Below are positions 35,508-43,503 of a stretch of DNA of 63,000 bases, in pieces. Source of the stretch: Clostridia bacterium (lineage in GTDB: Bacteria > Bacillota > Clostridia > Oscillospirales > Acutalibacteraceae). A program made the position numbers and the translations under genes. Location of the stretch: positions 1 through 63,000 of the forward strand of contig JAFSGP010000005.1 of NCBI GenBank assembly GCA_017440755.1. Direction: 5' to 3'. Within the stretch, counting starts at the first letter, position 1; each line of letters begins with the position of its first letter. The notes beneath the pieces are model-generated. The model was given only the letters and a program-made list of their open reading frames with translations. It searched no databases and was not told the DNA's origin.

Positions 35508-36689
35508 TTAATTATCCGACTTTTCTTCGATAGGTGACCCTATCTTAATGAGGGGGAGCAGTGCCGATGCCCGCTTATAGCGAATGGCGTCCTTGATGAA
35601 CAGCTGCACCACCGCCATCAGCGGCACGCCCAGGAAGATGCCCCAGAAGCCGAAGATACCGCCGAACAGGGTGATGCCCAGCAGGACGTATATGGGGCGT
35701 AGACCCACCGAACTGCCGATGACGCGGGGCTGAATGATGTTGGCATCCACCTGCTGTATCACCACCAGATAGATGACCACCGCAATGGTGGTGTACAGGT
35801 TGGAGGTCAGCAACGTGATGACGGCGGCGGCAATACAGCCGATGACCGCGCCGAAATAGGGAATCATATTGAGCAGCCCCAGACTCATGCCTAACAGCGC
35901 CGCATAGGGCACGCGGAAAATCATCAGACCGATGGTGGCAATCAGCCCTACCATCAGCGCGTCCAGAAACGCGCCATAGAAGTAGTTGTAGAAAATGTGG
36001 GCGATTTGCCCCGCATACCGCCGCAGCCGCTTCATGGGGCGAGGCTTGATAAATAGGCTGCACACGGCCCGCACCTCACGGAGCAGAGCCTCGCGGCTGC
36101 TCAGCATATACACCGACACGATAAAGGCGATGAGCACGTCCAACACCGAGGCGGCCACGTTGCCCACCCCCTTGAGGGCGGTCAGCAGGTTTTCGGTGGT
36201 GAGTAATTGGCTCAGGGCGTCCAGACCGTGCTGGTACAGCTCGGTCAGGTTGGAGGCCAACCCGATTTGCCCCAGAAAGCCGTCGGGGCGGGCGAATTCC
36301 TCAATGCGGTTGCCTGCCGCCTCGAGATACTGCGGCATGGAGGAGATTAATCCCGTCAGGCTGGACACCAGCAAGGGAATAACCGCATAAAACAGCAGAC
36401 CGATTATCCCCAACAGCAGCAGATACACGATAACCAGCGCCAAGGGACGGGCCAGCTTGCGCCACACCTTGCCCTTGAGCTTGCCGATGTGGGTCTCCAG
36501 CCAGCGGCTGGGTGCATGGAGGAAAAAGGCCAGCACAAATCCCACCACAAAGGGGGTAAGAATGCCGATTAGCGTGCCAATCACGCCGACGGCGCTACCT
36601 AAATTGTCGGACAGTTTATATAGCAGAATGGCGGCGGCGGGGATACTGAAATACCACAGCCATTTCCGCACAGAGGCTTTTTTATCCAC
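35508..36689 (-). CDS. AI-2E family transporter (YtvI/PerM-like)
   Basis: 393 residues, about eight membrane helices. Family signatures near the end: MIPYFGAVIGCIAAAVI and IQPRVIGSSVGLRPIYVLLG. Members have been linked to autoinducer-2 export, Na+/H+ exchange or sporulation (YtvI), and the true substrate is usually unknown. Start is GTG 36689, eight bases behind AAGGAG. Monocistronic, with its own promoter at 36723-36751. Confidence 0.85.
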   Translation of the reverse strand: MDKKASVRKWLWYFSIPAAAILLYKLSDNLGSAVGVIGTLIGILTPFVVGFVLAFFLHAPSRWLETHIGKLKGKVWRKLARPLALVIVYLLLLGIIGLLFYAVIPLLVSSLTGLISSMPQYLEAAGNRIEEFARPDGFLGQIGLASNLTELYQHGLDALSQLLTTENLLTALKGVGNVAASVLDVLIAFIVSVYMLSSREALLREVRAVCSLFIKPRPMKRLRRYAGQIAHIFYNYFYGAFLDALMVGLIATIGLMIFRVPYAALLGMSLGLLNMIPYFGAVIGCIAAAVITLLTSNLYTTIAVVIYLVVIQQVDANIIQPRVIGSSVGLRPIYVLLGITLFGGIFGFWGIFLGVPLMAVVQLFIKDAIRYKRASALLPLIKIGSPIEEKSDN

Positions 36690-36722
36690 GTTGTTCACTC
36701 CTTTCGAGTGCTTTGCTATCAT

Positions 36723-36751
36723 AGTATACCAAAATATAACAGCAAATACAA
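36723..36751 (-). promoter_or_regulatory. Promoter of the AI-2E family gene
   Basis: Minus strand TTGTAT, 17-bp spacer, TATACT. Confidence 0.55.
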
Positions 36752-36782
36752 GGATTTATTTGTAAACAATCTATTTAAACCG

Positions 36783-36834
36783 CCCGCCCGACAGACGTGA
36801 ACAAACGTCACAATTCTTTGGGCGGGTTTTGTTG
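36783..36834 (+). terminator. Hairpin with U-run before XRE regulator C
   Basis: CCCGCCC (36783-36789) pairs with GGGCGGG (36820-36826), enclosing GACGT/ACGTC; TTTTGTTGTG follows. No gene is seen to end here; its tail overlaps the -35 of the next promoter. Confidence 0.5.
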
Positions 36835-36860
36835 TGATTTGCGGTGGGAAATGGTATCAT
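36832..36860 (+). promoter_or_regulatory. Promoter of XRE regulator C
   Basis: TTGTGA, 17-bp spacer, TATCAT. Confidence 0.5.
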
Positions 36861-36889
36861 TATTACATACTACGATAGGAGGTGGACGT

Positions 36890-37273
36890 ATGGCAGAGAG
36901 CTTTTCCGGCATGACAACCGTGAAGTTCAGCGAGAGACTGCGGCTGTTGCGGCGACAGGCGAAGCTGACCCAGCAGGCGGTGGCGGATTATCTGCAGATT
37001 CATCGCACCACCTATACTAAGTACGAGACCCGTTGCGTCACCCCCGACCAAGAGGGGCTGGTGCGGTTGGCCACCCTGTTCGGCGTCACGGTGGATTATC
37101 TGCTGGGCTGTCCCGAGAAGGAGCCGGAGCCGCAGATGCTGGCGGACGGCGAGCCTCGTTTGCAGCTCACCGAGCAGGAGATGCAGCTGGTGCTGGCATA
37201 TCGCAAGCTGGACAGCGACCGGCGGCGGGAGATTTTGGAGCAAACCGAGACCTTGCGCCCCACAGAAGAGTAA
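36890..37273 (+). CDS. XRE-family HTH regulator (C)
   Basis: 127 residues. N-terminal helix-turn-helix of the Xre type (KFSERLRLLRRQAKLTQQAVA, then IHRTTYTKYE) with the VDYLLG tail, followed by a ~50-residue acidic C-terminal helix region (LTEQEMQLVLAYRKLDSDRRREIL) that commonly acts as a dimer or effector part. AGGAGGTGG precedes ATG 36890; earlier in-frame codons lie upstream of the promoter. Target unknown; the next transcription unit is an ECF sigma factor pair after a terminator. Confidence 0.85.
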   Translation: MAESFSGMTTVKFSERLRLLRRQAKLTQQAVADYLQIHRTTYTKYETRCVTPDQEGLVRLATLFGVTVDYLLGCPEKEPEPQMLADGEPRLQLTEQEMQLVLAYRKLDSDRRREILEQTETLRPTEE

Positions 37274-37310
37274 AATTCCACTTCGGGATACCCGAGGTGG
37301 AATTTTTTTG
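37273..37310 (+). terminator. Terminator of XRE regulator C
   Basis: AAATTCCACTTCGGG / CCCGAGGTGGAATTTTTTT hairpin with U-run. Confidence 0.85.
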
Positions 37311-37369
37311 CAAAAAAATTGACCAAACGGGCCATTCATGTGTGTATTAAGTGAAAAGGAGGGGAGCCA

Positions 37370-37855
37370 ATGGATAACAAAACGCCGTCGATGGAAGCCT
37401 TAGAGAGGCTGGTGAATCGCTACAGTGGGTTACTGTACCGCCACAGCCTCATGATGCTGGGGCGGCCGACAGATGCGGAGGACGTAGTGCAGGAAACCTT
37501 TCTGCGGTATATGCAAAAGGCGCCCCGCCTGAATGGGGAGGACCACGAAAAGGCGTGGCTGCTGACGGTGGCGATGAACCTCTGCCGCAACCAGCTGCGG
37601 CAACACAAAGCCCACCCCGCCACGTCTCTTGACGGCTGTCCCGAGCCGATAGCACCGCCCGCTGACACCGCCGTATTGGAGGGGATAGCCGCCCTGCCTG
37701 ACAAGGTGAAGGTCGTGGTACTGCTTCACTACGTGGAGGGCTATAAGGTGCGGGAGATAGCCGCCCGCCTCCATTTAACTCCCTCGACGGTTAAAATGCG
37801 GCTGCAAAAAGGACGGCAGCTGCTCCGCGAGTACATAAAGGAGGAGAGAATATGA
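37370..37855 (+). CDS. ECF-type RNA polymerase sigma factor
   Basis: 161 residues: region 2 with DAEDVVQETFLRYMQKA and region 4 with VREIAARLHLTPSTVKMRLQKGRQLL, the two-domain layout of extracytoplasmic-function sigma factors. AAAAGGAGGGG precedes ATG 37370. The stop overlaps the ATG of the next gene (ATGA), whose product has a membrane segment and is the likely anti-sigma factor. A TTGACC at 37319 lies upstream, but no clear -10 accompanies it, so expression may depend on itself. Confidence 0.85.
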   Translation: MDNKTPSMEALERLVNRYSGLLYRHSLMMLGRPTDAEDVVQETFLRYMQKAPRLNGEDHEKAWLLTVAMNLCRNQLRQHKAHPATSLDGCPEPIAPPADTAVLEGIAALPDKVKVVVLLHYVEGYKVREIAARLHLTPSTVKMRLQKGRQLLREYIKEERI

Positions 37856-38865
37856 ATTCTGTTTTACACAATGCTGTATATGCCATTCCCGTTCCCGCCG
37901 ACCTAAGCCACAAGGTGTTGGCGGCTTGTCGCGGGCAGGCGGCGCAGGCAAAGCCCGCCCCCGTGATACGATACGTCCCCGCTCTGGCTACCGCAGCAGC
38001 GTGCGCCGCCGTGCTGGGGGTTACCTTTGCCTCTACGGGGCACCTGCCCTTTACGGGGGACGCGGTTAGCGAGGCTCCCACCACGACCGAAAAGCTTTGG
38101 GAGGAGGGGTATAGCCAAACGCAGGGGAAAGCGCCCTCGGCGGAGATTGCCACCGAGCCTGCAGTCAGCACCACCCAAAACCTCACCACCACCCAAGCTC
38201 TTCCCACTGCACGCCCCACCTCGGGGAAAGGCAGCACGGTGGTGGGCACCACTTCGAACGCCAAACCGCCTGCAACGGACAGCACTACCCAAAACAACAC
38301 CACCCAAAGCGTGACCGCCGCCACCCAAGGAAGTGATGCAGCTTGCAAGCTGGCGATTTACGGTCGCTTTGAGAGTATGTCTGCGGCGGAGCTGGAAGCA
38401 CACTACGGGCGGCGGTATCTTCCCACCCGCCTGCCGGCGGATATGGTGCAGCCGGAGATATACGTGGAGCGTGGTGTGTACTATAAGGACGAAGCTATTA
38501 TCGCCAAGCACCCCGATAATTGGGCTTATATGTTAAAGCATGGGTTTCTTCGGGATGCGGAAATTGTTTACGACGAGAACAGCTACGAATGGTACAGCAT
38601 GGAGAATGCCGACCGTCGCCTGATGGTGCACGTATCCACCGCTCCCTACCCGCAGCATTTGCTGGGGGACGTGACCCGCTTTGACGAGACGGTGACCGTC
38701 GGCGGCGTGGAGGTGCGGCTGCACCATTATGACGACCGCCCCTATTCCGACACCTGGTGCTACTCAGCGGTAGTGCAGGTGGACGGCATTGCCTTTTACC
38801 TGTCTGCGTGGGAGTTTACCCGTGAGGAATTTCTGGATACCCTCGCCTCCTTGTTGGAGGCATAA
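37852..38865 (+). CDS. Probable anti-sigma factor, membrane protein with DUF4367-like domain
   Basis: 337 residues: ~40-residue cytoplasmic head, one membrane helix (about 42-62, ALATAAACAAVLGVTFAS), a ~100-residue Thr/Ala/Pro-rich spacer, and an exported ~170-residue domain with the YSAVVQVDGIAFYLSAWEF ending seen in DUF4367-type domains of Clostridia anti-sigma proteins. No HxxxCxxC zinc motif is present in the short head. It should hold the ECF sigma factor inactive until an envelope signal acts on the outer domain. Coupled to the sigma gene by a four-base overlap. Confidence 0.75.
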   Translation: MNSVLHNAVYAIPVPADLSHKVLAACRGQAAQAKPAPVIRYVPALATAAACAAVLGVTFASTGHLPFTGDAVSEAPTTTEKLWEEGYSQTQGKAPSAEIATEPAVSTTQNLTTTQALPTARPTSGKGSTVVGTTSNAKPPATDSTTQNNTTQSVTAATQGSDAACKLAIYGRFESMSAAELEAHYGRRYLPTRLPADMVQPEIYVERGVYYKDEAIIAKHPDNWAYMLKHGFLRDAEIVYDENSYEWYSMENADRRLMVHVSTAPYPQHLLGDVTRFDETVTVGGVEVRLHHYDDRPYSDTWCYSAVVQVDGIAFYLSAWEFTREEFLDTLASLLEA

Positions 38866-38899
38866 GAAAAGAGCGGATGCGTCAGCATCCGCTCTTCTT
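38864..38899. terminator. Bidirectional terminator
   Basis: AAGAAAAGAGCGGATGC / GCATCCGCTCTTCTT hairpin between convergent genes. Confidence 0.8.
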
Positions 38900-38902
38900 G
38901 TC

Positions 38903-39706
38903 TTATCTTTCGTTAAAACGGGACAGGAACTCTTTGGTGCGGGAATTCTGCGGGTTGCCGATGACCTGTTCCGGCGGACCCATCTCCGCCACCACGCCGC
39001 CGTCCATAAACATGACGGTATCCGACACGTCTCGTGCGAACTCCATCTCATGGGTGACGATAATCATCGTGCGCCCCGCCTTTTTCAGCTCGCGGATAAC
39101 CCGCAGCACCTCACCCGTCAATTCAGGGTCCAGTGCGCTGGTCGGCTCGTCAAAGCAGAGGATATCCGGTTCCATCGCCAGCGCACGGGCGATAGCCACA
39201 CGCTGCTGCTGTCCACCGGACAGCTGACAGGGGTAGTTGTCCCGCTTATCGGATAGCCCCACCTCTTCCAGAAGGCCGTCCGCTTTTTTGTCGATGGCCG
39301 CCACCGCCTCGTGATAGTCGGTGTGCCCGCAGTAGCTACCGGTTTTCTTAATGTGCTCCTTTGCCAGCAGCTCCTCCGCCAAGGTGATGTTTTGCTTCAC
39401 CGTGTACTGGGGGAACAGGTTAAACTGCTGGAACACTAAACCGAAATGCAGGCGGTTGAGGCGGATTGCCGCCTCGCTGAGGGTGCGGCTGTCCGCCGCG
39501 TCGAACAGGGTCTCTCCGTTCACGGTGATACAACCCATCTGCGGTGTTTCCAAAAAGTTTAAGCATCGCAGCAGGGTGGTTTTTCCCGAACCGGAGGAGC
39601 CGATAATCGACAGAACCTCTCCCTTTTCCAAGGAAAAGGTGATGCCCTTGAGCACCTCTGTCTTGCCGAAGCTCTTTTTTATATTTTCTACCGTTAACAG
39701 TGCCAT
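38903..39706 (-). CDS. Polar amino acid ABC importer ATPase
   Basis: 267 residues. Walker A GSSGSGKTT, Q-loop FQQFNLFPQ, signature LSGGQQQRVAIARALA, Walker B DILCFDEPTSALDPEL: the GlnQ/HisP type ATPase. A ~20-residue insertion (KKTGSYCGHTDYHEAV) lies between Q-loop and signature. Third gene of a three-gene operon read from 41206 (binding protein, permease, ATPase). It powers uptake of a polar amino acid such as Gln, His, Arg or Cys; the sequence does not decide which. Confidence 0.9.
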   Translation of the reverse strand: MALLTVENIKKSFGKTEVLKGITFSLEKGEVLSIIGSSGSGKTTLLRCLNFLETPQMGCITVNGETLFDAADSRTLSEAAIRLNRLHFGLVFQQFNLFPQYTVKQNITLAEELLAKEHIKKTGSYCGHTDYHEAVAAIDKKADGLLEEVGLSDKRDNYPCQLSGGQQQRVAIARALAMEPDILCFDEPTSALDPELTGEVLRVIRELKKAGRTMIIVTHEMEFARDVSDTVMFMDGGVVAEMGPPEQVIGNPQNSRTKEFLSRFNER

Positions 39707-39709
39707 AGC

Positions 39710-40405
39710 TTAACTCCTGAAATAGCTGAGTTTCTTTTCCAACCGTCCCAGCACGATGGTCAAAAGTCCCACGAAAATCAAATAAAACACGCCGGTGTAA
39801 AACAGCGGCCACACCATGGCCTTGGTGGCGGCCAGCTCCTTCGCCTGCTTGATAATCTCGCAGACGATGATGCAGTTGGCAAGGGCGGTGTCCTTGATGA
39901 GGGTGATAATCTCGTTGGACATAGGCGGAACGATGCGCTGAATCACCTGTTTTAAGATGATTTTGCGGAAAATCTGGGACTTGGTCAGACCCAGCACGTA
40001 GCCCGCCTCGTACTGCCCCTTGGGGATACTCTCGATGCCGCCCCGATAGATTTCGGAAAAATAGCAGGCATAGTTGAGGGTGAAGGCAATGAGCACCGCC
40101 ATAATGCGCCCTGCGTCGCTGATGCCCCAGTTCAGAAAGAAGAACTGGTCCACCTTGCTGAAAAGGGGGAACTGGAACAATAGCCCCGGCACGTAATAGA
40201 TGATGAATATCTGAAGCATCAGCGGCACACCGCGGACAATCCAGACGATGACTTTGGACGTGTTTCGAACGACTTTGTATTTGCTCATAGAGCAAAAGGC
40301 GATAGGCAAACCAAGGGGTGCGCCGCAAAGCAGCGTCACCCCAAAGATTAGCAGCGATATCAGAAAGCCGTCAAACAGAAAAACGGTAACTTCCCAAAAA
40401 GACAT
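39710..40405 (-). CDS. Polar amino acid ABC importer permease
   Basis: 231 residues, five or six helices. HisM/GlnP family: EIYRGGIESIPKGQYEAGYVLGLTKSQIFRKIILKQ is the EAA loop with the family GQxEA motif. Only one permease is present, so it probably forms a homodimer. Three bases separate it from the ATPase gene; 18 from the binding protein gene. Confidence 0.9.
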   Translation of the reverse strand: MSFWEVTVFLFDGFLISLLIFGVTLLCGAPLGLPIAFCSMSKYKVVRNTSKVIVWIVRGVPLMLQIFIIYYVPGLLFQFPLFSKVDQFFFLNWGISDAGRIMAVLIAFTLNYACYFSEIYRGGIESIPKGQYEAGYVLGLTKSQIFRKIILKQVIQRIVPPMSNEIITLIKDTALANCIIVCEIIKQAKELAATKAMVWPLFYTGVFYLIFVGLLTIVLGRLEKKLSYFRS

Positions 40406-40423
40406 AACTACTCTCCAAACGGT

Positions 40424-41206
40424 TTACTTCTGGTCAGAAAAATCGGTGATGGCGGTGGTTTCCACGCCATACTGCTCTGCCAGCTTGGCAATAGTGCCGT
40501 CAGCGGCCAGCTTCTCCAGCTGCTCGTTGACCTTGGCGGTCAGCTCGCTGCCTTTCTTGAAGCCGATGGCATAGAACTCCACGTCGCTGGACAGGTCTTC
40601 CACGATGGTCAGCGCCGCATAGTCGCCCTTACCCGCATAGCTCTTGGCCAGCTGAGCGTCCACTACGGCGAAGTCGGCGGTGCCCGCATTCACCTCGAAC
40701 AGGCAGTCGGTCTGCTTGGTGAAGCCCTTGGTGGTCACCTTGTCAAAGCTCTTGGCATAGGTCTCGCCGGCAGACCCGCTTTCCACGGCGGCGGTCTTGC
40801 CGCTCAGGTCGGCGGCGGCAGCGATGCCCGCGTCCTTCTTCGCTACGATAACCTGACGGTTCTCCATGTAGTTATAGGAGAAGTCCACCTTCTGGGAGCG
40901 CAGCACGCCGTCATCGTCTGCGGTGTTGGCGGTAAAGCCGTTCCATACGCACTGAATGGTGCCCGCGTCCAGATCGGTGTACTTGCTGTTCCAGTCAATC
41001 TCCTGGAACAGAACTTGATAGCCCAGATTCTCGAACACAGCCTTCGCCAGATCGGTGTCAAAGCCAACCAGCTCGCCGCTCTCGTCCAGATAGTTCATGG
41101 GAGCATAGATGGTGTAGCCAACCACGATGGTCTCCTTGGCGCTGCAGCCGGCAAAGCAAGCCACCAGCATCACAGCCACAAGCAGTAAACTTAACAACTT
41201 TTTCAT
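40424..41206 (-). CDS. Polar amino acid-binding lipoprotein
   Basis: 260 residues. Lipoprotein signal with AGC at Cys21, then the family 3 solute-binding fold: MNYLDESGELVGFDTDLAKAVFENLGYQ and WNSKYTDLDAGTIQCVWNGFT, the usual substrate-pocket regions of GlnH/FliY-type proteins. It catches the amino acid outside the membrane and hands it to the permease. Ribosome site AAAGGGCG is modest. First gene of the operon; promoter at 41242-41270. Cystine, glutamine or other polar substrates are all possible. Confidence 0.9.
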   Translation of the reverse strand: MKKLLSLLLVAVMLVACFAGCSAKETIVVGYTIYAPMNYLDESGELVGFDTDLAKAVFENLGYQVLFQEIDWNSKYTDLDAGTIQCVWNGFTANTADDDGVLRSQKVDFSYNYMENRQVIVAKKDAGIAAAADLSGKTAAVESGSAGETYAKSFDKVTTKGFTKQTDCLFEVNAGTADFAVVDAQLAKSYAGKGDYAALTIVEDLSSDVEFYAIGFKKGSELTAKVNEQLEKLAADGTIAKLAEQYGVETTAITDFSDQK

Positions 41207-41241
41207 AAATATAACGCCCTTTCTTTTTTGAGTGTACGCAC

Positions 41242-41270
41242 ATTATACACTACTATTTTAGCGTTGTAAA
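41242..41270 (-). promoter_or_regulatory. Promoter of the amino-acid importer operon
   Basis: Minus strand TTTACA, 17-bp spacer, perfect TATAAT. Confidence 0.65.
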
Positions 41271-41313
41271 GTGTTAATTGATAAAAATCTTAAGAAAATT
41301 GTAAGAAAAGCGA

Positions 41314-41349
41314 AAAAAGAGCGGAAACTCAGCGAGTTTCCGCTCTTTC
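41314..41349 (-). terminator. Terminator of the xpt-BMP importer operon
   Basis: GAAAGAGCGGAAACTCG hairpin read on minus, followed by TTTTTTC. Confidence 0.85.
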
Positions 41350-41362
41350 ACACGCATTTTAC

Positions 41363-42373
41363 TTATCGTTCCTCTCGGAAATAGGGGAGTCCCAGACTCT
41401 GAGGAGGCTGGTGCTCTCTCTTTTTGCGCATGCTGGTGATAATCAGCACCAGAATGGTAACCACGTAGGGGAGCATATTGAACAGCTCCTGGGTGTCGGT
41501 GCCCAGCGGCACGCCGAACTGGGGCATATAGTTGTTGAGGTTGCACAGCATACCGAAGAGGAAGGAGCCGATGATAGCCATGGTGGGCTTCCACAGGGCG
41601 AAGATCACCAGTGCAATCGCCATCCAGCCGCGGTCGCCGAAGGCGTTGTTGGACCACACGCCGTCAGCGTACACCATGACGTACTGCAGACCGCCCAGAC
41701 CCGCGATGGCGCTACCGATACAGGTAGCCAGATACTTATAGCGGGTGACGTTGATGCCGGCGGCATCGGCGGTGGCGGGGTTTTCGCCCACCGCCCGCAG
41801 GTTGAGTCCCATGCGGGTGCGGTTGAGCACCAAGGAGGTGAGTATCGCTACCGCAATGGCCAGATAGGTGAGGAAATCGTGGGACAGGAAAATCTCGCCG
41901 AACCAGCCCAGCTTAGCGGCGAAAGGCAGGCTTACGTCGTAGAAGGAGCTGGTGTTGGTGAGGATAATGTTGGGCAGTTCGCTGTCCACCAGCTTGGCGA
42001 GGGAGCCGCCGAAGAAGTTGCCCAAGCCCACGCCGAAGGTGGTGAGCGCCAGACCCGTCACGTTTTGGTTTACGCGCAAGGTGACGGTGAGGAAGCTGTA
42101 GATAAGTCCCATCAGCACCGAGCCGATGATACAGGAAAGCAGCGGAATGAGTATCGCCAGCGCCGGGTTCATATTGGCGAGCCGGTTGCCGCAGGCCTGC
42201 TCGTACAGGAAAGCGCCGATAACGCCGCTGATACTGCCCACGTACATGATGCCGGGGATACCCAAGTTCAGGTGACCGCTCTTTTCGGTAACGATTTCAC
42301 CGGTGGAGCCGTACAGCAGCGGCACGCCCAGAGGAATGGAGCTGCTCAGATAACGGATAATGGTACCGATCAT
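41363..42373 (-). CDS. Nucleoside/purine ABC importer permease 2 (YufQ/NupQ-like)
   Basis: 336 residues, about nine helices, of the branched-chain/RbsC-like permease family used with BMP binding proteins. Recognisable: EKSGHLNLGIPGIMYVGSISG and RAVGENPATADAAGINVTRYKYLA. Forms the transmembrane channel with the permease encoded upstream, overlapping it by four bases. Last gene of the operon. Confidence 0.85.
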   Translation of the reverse strand: MIGTIIRYLSSSIPLGVPLLYGSTGEIVTEKSGHLNLGIPGIMYVGSISGVIGAFLYEQACGNRLANMNPALAILIPLLSCIIGSVLMGLIYSFLTVTLRVNQNVTGLALTTFGVGLGNFFGGSLAKLVDSELPNIILTNTSSFYDVSLPFAAKLGWFGEIFLSHDFLTYLAIAVAILTSLVLNRTRMGLNLRAVGENPATADAAGINVTRYKYLATCIGSAIAGLGGLQYVMVYADGVWSNNAFGDRGWMAIALVIFALWKPTMAIIGSFLFGMLCNLNNYMPQFGVPLGTDTQELFNMLPYVVTILVLIITSMRKKREHQPPQSLGLPYFREER

Positions 42374-43503
42374 GCCAACGCGCCCCCTTTCTTGCTGTGA
42401 CGGAACTTAACGGTATAGCGGATAAAGAATTCGCAGGCCACCAGACACAGAACCACCACGCCAACCATCACGTCGGCGTAGGCGCTGTTGAGGAAATAGG
42501 CGTCTGCGGCGCCGGCGGCACCAATCTGCAGGAAGGACACCAGCGCGGCCATAGCGGCGATGATGTAGGGGTTAAACTGACCCAGCCAGGACACCATGAT
42601 GGCGGTGAAGCCCTGTCCGCCTACGGTGGCGGTGTTGATGGAGTGGTCCTTGCCCGCCACCAGCAGCATACCGGCGATACCGCAGAGGGCGCCGGAGATA
42701 ATCATTGTGCGGATAATCACCTTTTTCACGTTAATGCCGATGTAGCGGGCGGTGTTCTGGCTCTCGCCCACCACCGACACCTCGTAGCCCTGCTTGGAGA
42801 ACCGCAGATACACGTAGGTCAGCACGGTGAGCAGGGTGACGATAAGCACGTTGAGCAGATACTGCTGCCCGCCGATAACAGGCAACGCGCCGGTGGACAC
42901 GGGGTTAATGACGTTGGAGCCCTGTCCGTTGGCGTATACGTAGTAGGCGACGATTTGGGTCGCCACGTAGTTCATCATCAGGGTGAACAGCGTTTCGTTG
43001 GTGCGGTAGTACGCATGGAAAATGGCGGGAATCACGCCCCACACAGCGCCGCCGATGATGCTGGCGAGAATCACCAGAGGAACCAGCACCGGCTCCGGCA
43101 CCTTGCCGCCCAGATTAATCATGCAGAACATAGCCGCCAGACCGCCGAACAGCGCCTGACCCTCGGCACCGCAGTTCCAGAATTTCATCTTAAACGCGGG
43201 GGTTACCGCCAAGGATAAGCAGAGCAGGACGGCGGTTTCCTGCAGGAATTTCCACAGCTGAGAGAATTTACCCTCGAACAGACGGCCGAACACACTGCGG
43301 GAAAGACGCTCCAGAATATCCCCGAAGGAAAGGTCTTTTCCGCTGGAGGTGGAGGCCAGAGCGGTGAGGACGGCGCTCATTACGAAAAAGCCGATGAGAA
43401 TGGCCGCCAGACGGATAAGCCACGCCTGCCAAGCCGCCATATCGTCCCGCTTGGCGATGTGAATCAGCGGCTCGCGATGCTTTACGGTGGTTGTCTTACG
43501 CAC
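42370..43503 (-). CDS. Nucleoside/purine ABC importer permease 1 (YufP/NupP-like)
   Basis: 377 residues, about ten helices. KMKFWNCGAEGQALFGGLAA and VVGESQNTARYIGINVKKVIIRTM are the family regions for BMP-type permeases. An N-terminal ~45-residue cytoplasmic part precedes the first helix. Overlaps the ATPase gene by eight bases and the next permease by four, so translation of the three is coupled. Confidence 0.85.
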   Translation of the reverse strand: MRKTTTVKHREPLIHIAKRDDMAAWQAWLIRLAAILIGFFVMSAVLTALASTSSGKDLSFGDILERLSRSVFGRLFEGKFSQLWKFLQETAVLLCLSLAVTPAFKMKFWNCGAEGQALFGGLAAMFCMINLGGKVPEPVLVPLVILASIIGGAVWGVIPAIFHAYYRTNETLFTLMMNYVATQIVAYYVYANGQGSNVINPVSTGALPVIGGQQYLLNVLIVTLLTVLTYVYLRFSKQGYEVSVVGESQNTARYIGINVKKVIIRTMIISGALCGIAGMLLVAGKDHSINTATVGGQGFTAIMVSWLGQFNPYIIAAMAALVSFLQIGAAGAADAYFLNSAYADVMVGVVVLCLVACEFFIRYTVKFRHSKKGGALA

